In this document: positions 24,221 through 35,060 of the stretch, piece by piece | How positions within the stretch are numbered: the first letter of the stretch is position 1 | Layout of the letters: every line of letters begins with the position of its first letter | Origin: Nymphaea colorata | Lineage: Eukaryota; Streptophyta; Magnoliopsida; Nymphaeales; Nymphaeaceae | DNA length: 64,000 nucleotides | Direction of reading: 5' to 3' | Assembly: GCF_008831285.2 (NCBI RefSeq) | Contig: NC_045139.1 | Coordinates: 35,747,706-35,811,705 of the forward strand | Notes under the pieces: generated by a model | Told to the model about the DNA's origin: nothing | The model's input: only the letters and a program-made list of their open reading frames with translations | Databases searched by the model: none | Position numbers and translations under genes: made by a program

Positions 24221-24350
24221 ATGGCCGGAGTTAGTTCCGGTGATGGGAAGGCGACCGAGAAGAACCTCTTTGCGACCACAGAGAGCCTGAGAGTTCTCGA
24301 GAAACTTCAAGAGATGCCATCCGCACCCCTTTGCAACTTAAATACGTCTC
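24221..24350 (-). promoter_or_regulatory. possible distal promoter and first leader exon of BUD31
   Basis: On the minus strand a TATTTAAG element (24337-24344) precedes a GC- and CT-rich stretch with ATGGCATCTCTTGAAG and a potential donor GTACGCTC near 24218. This is the only promoter-like region upstream of BUD31 before the next spacer, and BUD31 needs a leader exon to its right. If correct, the leader intron is about 5 kb and the leader holds a 29-codon upstream frame. On the plus strand the same bases hold a 58-codon frame starting at 24221 (MAGVSSGDG), unrecognised, which is the main alternative. Confidence 0.3.
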
Positions 24351-25690
24351 TGCCGGTGGCGGTCATCCCCACCCCGCTCTCCCTGGACAAGAGATAAGAC
24401 ATCCGAGACCATTTATCCCCGCAGCCTTTTCTTGATTGGAACTTATCTTAGCAAATGACAAAATTGAATTTAACTTCTTATGGGCGTTGGGATAATCATA
24501 TCAAATTTATTTATGTGGAGAAAAACAAGGTTAGCAGTATTTTTTTTAAAAGGTCCAACCTTGTTTCGGGATGATAAATTGTTTGTGTTATTATTAAGAG
24601 TTGTGAGGTAAGTAAAATTCACCGTGATGAAATTTTTACCAGCGTTCGACGGACCATTTATATTTCAAATTATTTTTTACTACAGTAAAATATTTTGCTT
24701 AGCAAGCATGTTTTAAGGTAAATTTCCAGAACTTTGCCACTAATAAGCACAAACTCATTGGGTGAACGCCTTCAAAATGTGGTGACGTTTAACAAGAAGT
24801 GAAAAAAGAAAAAAGTTAACCCAACAAGTGCAAATCTTGGAAAGTTGGTAGATGAATCGAACAACTTGTACGAGAGAAACTTGTCCGGTTAGCAATTGGT
24901 AGGCAATCACTAGTATAATTTTTAGATAAAGATAGAGATCCTGCAAAGAAAATCTTATAGAAATATAACGTGTGATTTTTTTTTTGGTCTATTTTTAGAT
25001 AAAGATGGAGATTTGCAAAGAAAATCTTATAGAAATCTGTGATTCTTATGCTGTGTTTGCATTTGGTTAAGAAACATGAAACACGGAGTAACGAAAGGCT
25101 ATTTTTCTCTGCTGTGACAGCTAGAGTACTTGGTTTAAGTGGATAAATTGAATTACTGACAGATGTTTCTTACCAGATGCAATGCTGCTGGGAGAGGAGC
25201 GTCCATTACTTTTTATTTCAACAAATGAAAGAATGATAACATCAAGCCTTAATAACAAGACATGAGTTCCAAAACATGACATTTTCAGGTATTAGGGGCA
25301 TAGCAAAACATAATTAAAGTTTTTAAATTTTGTTTAGGATCAAAATATCATTTTTTAAAATTTTTATATAGAAACAAGTGAAATGTTCTAAATTTTACAC
25401 GTAAATTATTTTTTTTTAAGGTAGGGCCAGAGCACATGTGGGCCCTACCTTGACTCCTTGATCCGTTCAATTCTCGTGAGTGGTTCAACTGCATTTTAGT
25501 TGACAGGTGTCTCGCTTTTCACCCAAGCTTTAAAACATTCCTAGACCCCGAGGGCAGGGAGAAATGAAGTGGGTTTCGATCTCTCATAAATCGCCAAGTT
25601 AGGACATTTCCAAAACTACTCACCAACAGCAAATTCAACTCAACTCCTACCAACAGCACCAGAACCCATCATAAACTTAACTTTGGTTGT

Positions 25691-25776
25691 GCGAAAACTT
25701 GGTTCTTTAACCAACTTGTATTTAGGTTACAAGGCGAAAACTTGGTTCTTTAACCAACTTGTATTTAGGTTACAAG
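25691..25776. repeat. tandem duplication, 2 x 43 bp
   Basis: The unit GCGAAAACTTGGTTCTTTAA plus 23 further bases occurs at 25691-25733 and again at 25734-25776, followed by a partial third start (GCGAAAACC). The copies appear identical. The AAAACTTGGTTTT words recall the inverted-repeat elements at 57.9-58.2 kb. Confidence 0.9.
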
Positions 25777-26204
25777 GCGAAAACCAGGTTTTCATTTTTT
25801 TTAACTTCGTTTTATTGGAATGATAGACATGAGTTACACTAGCTTGTGGTAGAGTCAGTGGCAGATCTTAGTTGTTTGTGAGCTTCACAAGTTTGATCGA
25901 AGAAGGAATTAACCAAATTTGACCATCTATAAGGCCCTGTTTGGTTGGAGGGAAAGGGAGAGATTCAACAATCAATCATTTGTTTGGTTGATTAATTAGA
26001 AAGGAGGGAAATGAAAGAAAATTAAAAAGTTTGTTGGGTTGCAAAGGAAGAGAAATACAAGAGAGGAAAATGTAATGTAAATCCAATCCCTCCAAAATTG
26101 GATATCCGATTCAAATCAGATTTGTTGAGTTTGAGGTGGCTCAACTCGGCTCGAACTCGCTCATGAACGGCCCTAGATCCATCCCACTTTACGGCACAAG
26201 AATA

Positions 26205-26285
26205 TAGAACCCAAGAAACAAACCCGAGACATGCTAGATATGCACCCCAGGTCCACCCATTTGAGCTATGCCTCTCTAGACTTGT
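26205..26285 (-). mobile_element. tRNA-derived SINE-like relic
   Basis: Read on the minus strand it begins AGAGGCATAGCTCAAATGGG, which fits an RNA polymerase III A box (TAGCTCAAATGGG). About 35 bases on follows a B-box-like CTCGGGTTTGTTTC. It resembles the A-box region at 33.4 kb. No tail or target duplication was defined. Confidence 0.4.
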
Positions 26286-27721
26286 AACTTCACAAAGCCC
26301 ATAATAAGGGACATGTAACGTCTCACGAAACGTTGCTAAAGTGGGACTTTCTGCTGTAAATATTTGAAGCTCCCATAGACTATTCCCTGACAAATACTTC
26401 TTGGCCTTCTATTGACTAAGTTTAAAACACATGGCAACATCTAATGTCACAACTTCATGCCAAATATTGTACAAAATATAAATGATACAGTTGGAAGCAA
26501 GTAAAAGCTTATAAAAGGACTACACACAGTCTTTGAATCTTAACGTTTTAAATGTTCAAATTTGACCTTTAAGATGCGCTGCACACTGCTTTCTAAGTGC
26601 CATTCTTTACATCATTTGCAAAGTATGCTTGTTTAAGATCACTAAAATTTGGCATTCCGACGACTATCGGTTCTTAAAATGATACAATACCCTATATACA
26701 TGTCCGGTTCCAAGGACTCGAGATTTGATTCTTGTCTAAAAAAGATCTTCAAGTGTTGACTCTTACCAAATGCACCATATAGATCTCCCCAAAAAACATG
26801 AAAACCCATTTAGCATGGACACAGAGGTGTTTTCAAAGATTTGGAAAAGTAGAGAGCCCTCTTGTAAGGACAAAAAAATTATATATATAGTGAAAAAGTT
26901 ACAAGTCTAAAAAAAACATTTAATTTTTTTTCCGGCGCCATATATTTTGCGTGCACCACACCACCTTGGTGCACACAACTCACTCTCATTTAGCCCACTT
27001 TCGCCGGCGATAGTGTCTCTCAACTCAAGTTGTGGTAAAAAAAAAACAAGAAGGAATGAGGCAGATTTGCATCAATCCTTTGTTTTCTCCATGATAATGC
27101 TTGGGATAATTCTTTTTTTAATGTTTTTTTTTGAGAAAAATACTTTATGCATAAAACCTTCAAGACTATACCCTTATGCCTTTAAGATTTTAACTTGTTT
27201 TAAGGCTTGGGTATGTCTAAGATACATCCTTTTTAACTTGGGTGCCGGAGTGTGACAGCAAGCACAAGATTTAAATGGACCCTAAGTGTGAACTGGCTTA
27301 CGCTACGCTCCTTGGGGCAGGGGATAATCATTTTATTAGAAAGAGTCATACCACCAACAAAGAAATCTGTACAGCGACTGCGTGAAGATCATCAGAAAGT
27401 AAATTGATTTAGATATCTCGATTTAGTGTTTCCTTTTCCCCCTTTCAACGACATCAGAACCCTTGCAGAACCCACTTCAGCCAAACTTTCCGACTCGAAT
27501 TATTTGTATTGATCTAAAGAATGGTCTTCTGCCCCAGTCAGACCATGGTGTAGAGCATCATCCCCATCTTTTAAAATTCATCTGCAGAATCAAACACTCC
27601 ATAGACCACTTTATTCATCCCATTTGGTAACTGATATGCAATGCAAATATATAATGCGCTGTGATCCGTAACGCTCATGCATTGGTTTCAGATTGGGAGG
27701 CGCCATCATCTTTAGCAATAA

Positions 27722-28012
27722 GTTCCTGCAGAAATGCAAAATTTCCTTACTGACTTCAAAACCGTTCACATTTTGATCGTCTTGCAAAACTGTGTTCCTT
27801 AGAGAACGAAGCTTCCAATTGACCAAATGAAACATTTGCAAGTTCCTGCAGAAATACCCTGGCTTCACCAATCTTCACGTCTTGATCATCATGCAGAACT
27901 GTGTTCAGAGATAACACCTTCCACTCGATCAAATGAAACATTTGATCCTCATTTTCTGTTTCAAAAGGGGAGATGTATATCTTGGATATTGAACTCTCAA
28001 TGTTCTCTATCC
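27722..28012 (-). pseudogene. unidentified gene fragment with a 120-bp duplicated segment
   Basis: On the minus strand an open stretch from about 28012 reads a protein-like sequence containing ENIESSISKIYISPFE and MFHLIEWKVLSLNTVLHDDQ, then ARVFLQEL. The next 120 bases repeat the same unit at nucleotide level (GTTCCTGCAGAAAT recurs at 27722 and 27842), giving MFHLVNWKLRSLRNTVLQDD. The second copy is out of frame with the first, and its own end needs a further shift to read FLQEL, then IAKDDGASQSETNA and a stop. Duplication with frame breaks suggests a decayed exon. I do not recognise the parent protein. Confidence 0.4.
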
Positions 28013-28211
28013 TTAGCTGGTTAGCCTTTTAAGTGGAATGATTTTCAGAGCTTCTATGATCATACCAAAGAAAAAAGAAGAGTTCCATTCACCGTTGTGG
28101 AGGACTTTTCCATCATCAACAGTGTCATCATAAATAATTGCCAACCATCTGTCTTTTGGCATGGAAAATGATTCATTTTCCGTTCATGTAATATATATGT
28201 ATAGATAGATA

Positions 28212-28251
28212 AAGAGAGAGAGAGGGAGAGAGAGAGAGAGAGAGAGAGAGA
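28212..28251. repeat. GA microsatellite
   Basis: A run of AG dinucleotides with one AGGG interruption, directly preceded by an ATAGATAGATA run. Non-coding. Confidence 0.95.
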
Positions 28252-28545
28252 ATAGTTTCTACACAGGCATGCCTACTGTTTTCCAAGGACCAGATTGTTC
28301 AGTGGGCCCTTTTCTTGAGAGGAGCTCGGACCACCATGCTTCATTATCAGGACAAATCATCCCATCTGACTCATATGAAGTAATAATTCTTAGACCAAAC
28401 CAGAGTCCGACCTGCTTATGTTCTCCAATTTAGCATCAAAGAATCAACTTAGAAATTTCCTTCTTTTACATAATCTTTCATCAAACAGGGGATCAAGCTT
28501 ATAGCAAATGAGAAATGAATTCTCTACGCTTTTCCTTGCCTCAAT

Positions 28546-28640
28546 GGCTTGGGCGTAACTGGTCAGATCAACTACTGCTAGGTGGCCAGTCACTGGTTCG
28601 ATCCCCATGCACATAAGCCGACACAGCCTTCGACCCTGGG
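28546..28640 (+). mobile_element. tRNA-derived SINE-like relic with a perfect B box
   Basis: GGTTCGATCCC at 28595-28605 matches the polymerase III B box. Upstream, TGGCTTGGGCGTAACTGG could be the A-box region. The surroundings do not fold into an obvious tRNA cloverleaf, so a SINE head is preferred over a tRNA gene. The block at 59145-59205 shares TTGG-CGTAAC-GGTCAGAT and CCAGTCA-TGGTT words in the same order, which supports a repeated family. Confidence 0.5.
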
Positions 28641-29093
28641 GCAGGGGAGGAAAGCATGGCAATTTTGCTGCAGAGACCATCTTTCTTGTCAGAGTGTTCT
28701 ACAGAGAAGCAAACCACTTCCGAAAATTATGATTGCCACTTTGTTGCATGTACTAATCTTCTGAGGAATCCAATGACAGCAAATGCAATATAGCCTATAC
28801 GTGAACTAATAATGGAAGAAGGATTAAACCAGATGGCAGCTCTTAGCCAGAATCAGCACTCAATCATTCAGACCATAATTTAGTGCAGGAAGCAAAACCT
28901 GCAGAACCAGAACAGGGTAACATTAATGGCCCCTGGCCCTCTATGTCTGCCTGCATTCAATAGCCAATTCAATTGGATAGATGGTAAATCCCCAATTGGT
29001 AAAACTTTCAAGAACAGGTACTAACCGACTTTTCAGAACTTCTTAGCTATTTTTTCCTGTAGGAGATATCAAATTCTTACAGCTTTTATCTTT

Positions 29094-29342
29094 TCACTCT
29101 TTCAGCAAGAAGTTTCTTCCTTCCACATTTTCCTTGCCGCCCAGAAACAGTGAACAGTTGTCCCCTGTCGCTCGATCAATCATCTTCTCCGTCCATCTTA
29201 AATACTGACTGTGGTGGCAGTGGCAGTCCTGTTTTTGATATGGATCTGCAAATGCCAATTTGTCATTCATCCAAAGTTCATTCCAGCTACCATCGCGGAG
29301 ATCCAGTAGCCTGGTTCCCCAATTGATGCTGGTAGGTCCCAT
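29094..29342 (-). CDS. unidentified 82-aa open frame
   Basis: An ATG-initiated frame of 82 codons with balanced composition, starting MGPTSINWGTRLLDLRDGSW and including HCHHSQYLRWTEKM; it ends FLLKE. It is not recognised. It could be an exon of a decayed gene together with the fragment at 27.7-28.0 kb on the same strand, or chance. No domain, signal peptide or promoter could be assigned. Confidence 0.2.
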   Translation of the reverse strand: MGPTSINWGTRLLDLRDGSWNELWMNDKLAFADPYQKQDCHCHHSQYLRWTEKMIDRATGDNCSLFLGGKENVEGRNFLLKE

Positions 29343-30236
29343 TCAGTACCAATTGGTACATAAACAAGCCCGTGAGAGTGGAATCATTAAGAGCATTAGT
29401 TTCTGCAAATTGACCTTTCAAGCAGCAAGTTGGTAGCAACCTAAGTAGTGTCCTTCATTATTATTATTATTATTTTTTACTGAGACAAAGGAGAATCTTA
29501 ATGGGGATCCAGTGAAAAACAAGACTAAATCCCCCTTCTACATCTCAAAGTTCCTATAGGTTTGTTTTAACTCCATACCTAATACACATGATCCAAACGG
29601 TTGTTTTGCTAATGGTCGATGTTTGAAGCATCAGAAGTGATATCTTGAAGGAGGATTTTGTAACATTTCAAGGAAAAAAGCTTTAAAAAAATGGCAAATT
29701 TAGTTATTTTAAAGAAAACATATTTTCACATTGAAAAAGCGTGGCTTGAAGGTCGGTAGTAATTGATCAACCATGTAGATCACATTTATGCAGTTGAATT
29801 TGGTTAAGAGAACGTAAACATTAACATTTGGAGGGGCATTGTGCATAGTCTTGTATAGGCTCTCACCAAACTCGAAGTGGAAAGATTGTGCTGCCGCTGA
29901 TACTACATCAGCAGGTCTTTCGTTGGTTAGTAGACCCTCGAGTTCTCTCCGGACAACTGAAGAGCATGCTCAACCTTTTGATCTTAAGGCCCTTGTGATG
30001 TCCTTTCAGCCTGGTCATTAATGGCGCTAACAAGTTGCTCTTGCCAGACAAGTAGGGCCCTGTATTGGTTTCGATGAAAGAAATATCTGTTCTCTAATGT
30101 GAATAACAGTAATGGTAGTCTCTCTTCCGAAGCCTCATATCATGTGCTTTCGACGCCGTTCACATGGCACGAAAATAACCTTTCATGCCCCGTTGGACGT
30201 CATCAAGTAGTCATGTCCATGTGATCCATGAGATGT

Positions 30237-30241
<5 letters not shown>

Positions 30242-30274
<33 letters not shown>
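30242..30274. repeat. GA microsatellite
   Basis: Uninterrupted GA dinucleotide run just downstream of the patatin-like gene's stop codon. Probably outside the coding transcript. Confidence 0.95.
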
Positions 30275-30275
<1 letters not shown>

Positions 30276-30385
30276 ACAGTTGTATGCTTTAGTTCATTAT
30301 AATTTAGTAGCACACAAGACTGCAACCACCAACAAAGCGTGGTTTGGAGTTGGCTTAATAGAAATTGACACAAGTTAAGAACATC

Positions 30386-33300
30386 TCACAGGAACTGTAA
30401 AGCTTCTTCTGTACATTGGTATCCTGGGAGCTTAGAAGGACTGCTTATGAGCTTATTGCGCGAAGATTCGACAAGAGAGTGCGCAAACTTATCCAGAAGC
30501 TGGCCGTTTGTCTCTGCTAAGACGCGCTTCCCTCCGAATGGCAAAGACTCCACTGCCTTCTCCTTCAGCATCCTTTCCCCTGCAGCCATTAGTGCAGCAG
30601 CTCCTTTGGTAGATGAATCTTCCATTACTGCCTCCATATCTTTAGTCAGGAACCCATTAGCCTGCATGACAGCGAGCGATCGCTGCTTTAATTTTCTGCT
30701 ATTACGAACAAATATTGGAGTAATAGACAACATAATCACACCAAATCAAGGAACACCACTCACCTCACCATTAAGATCTAATGGAATACTAAACAACGTG
30801 ATACATGACAATTTAAAATTAGATTAATTCTCCCATCAGTACCACGACCAAATGGTGTAAGAAACAGTAGTTAAATCAAAATTACAGTTAAACACCACTA
30901 GTAGCAGGACATTATACACAGTTTGATAGTCAAAGAAAACCTGAAGCTTTGTACGTCTGAATGGTGTGCCTTTAGAGCATGTTCATGTACATGCGCGATT
31001 TTGTGTTCTAGTAAAGCATTTCAACTATTATTAGTGTCAAAAGGTTAAAAAATACTATAGCTAATAGGCACTTGAAGACGAGTCTGTATAAATTAAAGTT
31101 CTGCGCTAGAATAGAAATGACGGAACGTATGGTGAACGACTGGAACTTTGTCTAAGAAGACTGCAATTTAAAATTTGGCACTCTTGCTTCTAGTTATATA
31201 CTCCATTAGGTGGGACATCGCCAATCAAAAAATTATTATCAGTTCGCCTATCTCGCCCATATAAATCATCGGAATAAGAGCAGAATGCTCATATACCACC
31301 GCAGGAAGAGACTGCGTACCTTGGTTTCTTAATTGCCTATTTTAAGCTGAACGCAGGTTTAGAAAAGCCCCACGTAAGCACCATATATTACGACATCCCA
31401 AAAGCACGAAAATTTGTATATTATTTGTTCTCAATCATGAAGTTCTAGCGGATTTCACAGCCCATGGTTTGGCGTGAAGCTTTTGGACCACCACCGGCTT
31501 TGAAGGTGGAGTTATTGTTAACTGGGACGTGGTGAGCATGAAGCAGACTGAGGCAACCCAAAGAACTAAGCATTGAAATTTGAAAGAGTAATGTGGAGCA
31601 CGTATGTGATAAAAGACCAAATGAAAGACTCTCTCTCTTTTTATACATATAGATATGTAGGAGCATGTTGGCCGATCCGACAGATGTGGCCCTTTCCTTA
31701 GGAAAATAAACTCTAATTACGGACTTTTAAGGCTCATAACTATACAGGTGTTGATTTTTTAATTTTTCGAACACTTGATATTGTATAAATGAAGGATTTG
31801 ATGGTGAGCATCTCACTAAAATGAAGATCTAGATTACGCAGATATCGTCAAATTGCAGAACAGAATGTGAAAAAAATAGCAAAATTGCACGGTACCAATA
31901 CCATTGCCTAGGGGAACCTTCAACCACCGGACCACTTAATGAACCAAAACCTAAGAAGTAGTGCCTGAGTTATCTTCGAGCTTCAAGACAAGCTCGCATG
32001 CCGTATGCCAAAGTCGAAACTTGATTCAGAGACTTCACAACGCACACTTGTCACCTACTTTCCACCGGCGTGTGGTAGAAGATCCTTCACAGAAACTGTA
32101 ACCATGAAACCTTTTTTCCACCTTTTAGAGTGGGCGTTTGGCATCTTCAGACACAAACATTCCATTACTATTGATGCCAATCTACCATTGATCCATCTAA
32201 ATCACTGCACGTCTAAATCATACAAATAAAATATGTCCTAGCTTCTCCATGAATTGTGCGCCTCCAGAGCTATTAAACTACCACATTGATGACACTAAAA
32301 CCGTGTTAAAAAATCTGATTTTCCCATCAAAATACAATATATATATATATATTTTTTTAAAACAGATTTCACCCGACAATCAGGTTCCGAAAATAATTTT
32401 AGCGTCTTCAAAGATAGCACAAAAATACCCGCTTCCACCATGCGTTTCCTACTAAATGGACTATATTAAACACATGAATATGATCACATCGGACCACGCG
32501 TAGCTTGGTACATGAGTTTCAAATAGAGATTTGAGTACTCTAAGGCTATAGCTGATTTTCCATAGGAAAAGCTTATTCTTCTATTGGACCTTCCTCTCCT
32601 TTTCCAAAGCATTCTGAGACTGACAGCCTGCTTTTGATAAAGGCGTCCACAACGCATTAACAACGAAAGCCACCCAAAATTGATACCGCAAGGACAAACC
32701 ACCAACGCCTTTTTTTTTAAGCGTTGCAAACGTAAAGCAGTCTTGCTGATAAGCCTGCTTTCCCATTAACTATTTGAGGGCTGCAACTTTGCCGTTCCTC
32801 CTTTTCAGATTATTCAATAAATTCAAGTGGCCAAAGTCAAGAGCGCAATCCTCAAAGTGCAGCTCTTAGGATTCTAGCTAAAAATATACCCACACCTCAG
32901 CTTGCAGGAAAAAGAATGGAAAATGAATCGATAAGTTGATGCAGTCACAATTGGGTAGGGTTCAGCCCCTTCCCAAGGGATCGGATATAGGTTCTCCATT
33001 TGATTCAGGTGTCCCATAAGCCAGTTGCTGCTAATGGAGGTCTGAGAAACATCCCATTGCCTAATGACTCCCGCCGGTTGGGGCTTCTAGATCTGAATCC
33101 ATAAAAACGAAGACCCAAGTTCTGATTTGGTTGCTTGGTGGATCTTACTCGAGTCCACCTAAATTATATCCCACTTTTCTGGATCCGTTAGGGTTACCAA
33201 GTTCCTAAGCGAACGTAAACGATCAATGAGATGCATGATTTTGCTAGTGCGAAATGTCCATGTATTTTTTGGTGAGCAGGAAGGTTATTCTACCGCTTGA

Positions 33301-34830
33301 ACGAGAGCCAAAGTCTCCTCTCTTTCCCTTAATAATAGGGTTTAGAGCTAAATCAGCACTAACAATAAGACATTCAACTGTTTCAACTTGCACGTAGAGT
33401 AGAAACCCACCTTCTTTTTAAGTAGAGAAACATAGCCCTCTACTAGTCAAACCAGATACACAGCTGCCCGCTTGAGCTATGCTCCTCGATGTTAAATACC
33501 GACCCATTTATAAACTGTTACTTGTTTCCATTTTCAACTTGCTATACTTTTAAAAGCCCAAGCAGCTAGAAAAGGCACGATAATTTTCAAAATATATACT
33601 TTTTTAAGAATACCATTTTTCTTTTGTTATAGAGAAAATTTGCAGAGATAAACAGTTTTCTATTTATCCGGATAAACTTTTTTATATTTTCTTCCAAAGA
33701 CTGAAAATTTTCAGTCCTACTCTTTTCAAAGACAAAGAAAGTCAGATTTTTACGTTGTTCGTCTACGTGCCGCCCTCTAAGTGATAGGGCTTGACTGTTA
33801 AAGATATTCCAGTTAACAGATTATTGAAAACAAAATAAGAACAGAAGTGGGAAGGAGAAAGAAGAAGAAGAAGTAGAATGGTTACCTGGATCCGGAGGTA
33901 ATTGGATCGGTTCCAAGAGAAGGCGTTACCGATCACCTGGTCCACCGTGTCGGACACGCCATCCATCACGATCTCCACCACCGGCTTGGACCAAACTCCT
34001 CCTCGCCACCACCGGCGGCTCGCTCCGCCGGCGGCCGGAGATCGCCGGACAGGGCCACAACCGACGGAGAGCAGCAGCAGGTCGCCGACGCCGTCGACGC
34101 TCGGAAAGTCGCGCTTGTTGTGCAGCACGTGCGTGACGGCTGCGGCCGAGGGATTGTTCATAACGAGCCCGCCGTCGACGGCCGCGCATGCCGTCCGGCC
34201 ATCGACGGACTCGAGCCGCACCGGGCCCAGCGATCCCGGCGTCGCGGCGGTCGCCCGACACACCCGCCACATCTCGAAGTCGAAGCTCGCCGACTCGGCA
34301 GCGTCGGCTCGGGAGAACACGAACGGCGCGCCGCTTCGGAGGTCGTAGCAGGGCACCAGGACCGGCTTCACCGTGTCTCTGAGCGTCAGCGCCCTCCCAT
34401 CCCTCGTGAACACCTCCCTCAGAAACCGATCAAACCGGCGGCCGGATCTCCCCCTCCGGAAGAACCCTTCCGGCCGGAAAACCTCCCCCAGCCCCTCCGC
34501 CAGCGTCCTCACCGCCTCCTCGGCCGCGAACATCGGCCTCCCTCCGCCGCCGTCCGCGACGATCATCGCCGCCAGCACCCCGCCGATCCCCGTCCCGGCG
34601 ACGACGTCGAAGTAATCTGCGATCCGCGCGCCATCGTCCCCGCTGTCGGCGCGGAGCCGCTGCTCGAGGTGGACGAGCGCCCGGCCAGCGGCAATGGCCC
34701 GAAGGCCTCCGCCGTCAATGCAGAGGATCCGCACGCGGTCGGAGTCCAGGCGTCCGGCGAGCCATTTCTTCTCCAGCTCGGAGAAGATGGAGTAGGTGAT
34801 TACTCTGCTGAGCTCTTCTTTCCCTTCCAT
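30386..34830 (-). CDS. patatin-like protein, pPLA-III type, nucleophile Ser replaced by Gly
   Basis: Patatin-related lipid acyl hydrolase family member; class III proteins influence cell elongation and lipid content in plants. Minus-strand exons 34830-33886 (315 codons) and 30661-30386 join in phase 0 to 406 aa, within the class III range. The start at 34830 gives MEGKEELSRVITYSIF; an upstream in-frame TTG was not used. Motifs: DGGGLRAI (39-46, oxyanion loop), the elbow GTGIGG (79-84), where the canonical pattern would be GTSTGG, so residue 81 is Gly rather than the catalytic Ser, and VDGGLVMNNP (218-227) with the partner Asp at 219. The first exon is extremely GC-rich, the second AT-rich. 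The 3.2-kb intron holds only relics. The Gly elbow fits the non-canonical GXGXG box of class III, closest in my judgement to PLP9-like proteins, and not a random mutation. Catalytic competence cannot be judged from sequence. Confidence 0.93.
30662..33885 (-). other. 3.2-kb intron of the patatin-like gene
   Basis: Donor GTAACC (33885-33880) and acceptor ATGCAG (30667-30662) are clear. The intron is AT-rich. It holds a SINE-like A box at 33437-33490, an AT run near 32338-32351 and a TATA-led stretch (31630-31440, minus) with a small frame discussed in the findings. Short frames at 32484-32766 (minus) are not recognisable. Confidence 0.7.
33437..33490 (-). mobile_element. tRNA-derived SINE-like relic
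   Basis: On the minus strand GAGGAGCATAGCTCAAGCGG contains the A-box match TAGCTCAAGCGGG. About 35 bases on lies a weak B-box-like GGTTTGACTAG. It resembles the relic at 26.2 kb, which supports a dispersed family. It lies inside the patatin-like gene's intron. Confidence 0.4.
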
Positions 34831-35018
34831 TCTCCCAAGCAATTTCTCTTGTCAAGAAAATGGCGGAAACAAGAACCACAGAAGAAAGAAAATTCACGAG
34901 AAATGAAGAGGGAGTGATGGGTTTCCTTTTGGGTTTCAGTGGATGCCGTTAGGGAAGTCACTCAAACAGCAAATGTCTCGCCTCTTGATGTTCAGACATT
35001 GCTCCGCCATGGATGCCA

Positions 35019-35022
<4 letters not shown>

Positions 35023-35055
<33 letters not shown>
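35023..35055. repeat. CT microsatellite in the patatin-like gene's upstream region
   Basis: Uninterrupted CT run about 190 bases upstream of the patatin-like start codon, reading GA on the gene's sense strand. GA/CT tracts are frequent in plant core promoters and leaders, so a regulatory role is possible but unproven. Confidence 0.95.

Positions 35056-35060
<5 letters not shown>

Larger units (their letters stand above)
24400..27721. other. AT-rich spacer with relics
   Basis: No gene is supported between the possible BUD31 promoter and the pseudogene-like fragment at 27.7 kb. The stretch contains a 43-bp tandem duplication (25691-25776), a SINE-like relic (26205-26285) next to a GGCTCAACTCGGCTCGAACT fragment of the CGAG-rich miniature element family seen elsewhere in the window, and long A/T runs. 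A 102-codon plus-strand frame at 26947-27255 is low-complexity and unsupported. Confidence 0.45.
28013..30385. other. spacer 3' of the patatin-like gene
   Basis: This stretch contains two GA microsatellites (28212-28251 and 30242-30274), a SINE-like relic with a good B box (28546-28640) and an 82-codon minus-strand frame (29094-29342) listed separately. The part next to 30386 is presumably the 3' UTR of the minus-strand patatin-like gene. Nothing else is recognisable. Confidence 0.45.

Noticed and set aside
28546-28620. tRNA gene suggested by the GGTTCGATCCC B box
   Set aside because: No acceptor stem pairing or plausible anticodon arm was found; a tRNA-derived SINE head fits better.
34120-34917. 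265-codon plus-strand frame opposite the patatin-like first exon
   Set aside because: Arg/Pro-rich antisense shadow of the GC-rich coding exon. The minus strand carries all patatin motifs, so the plus frame is open only because of base composition.
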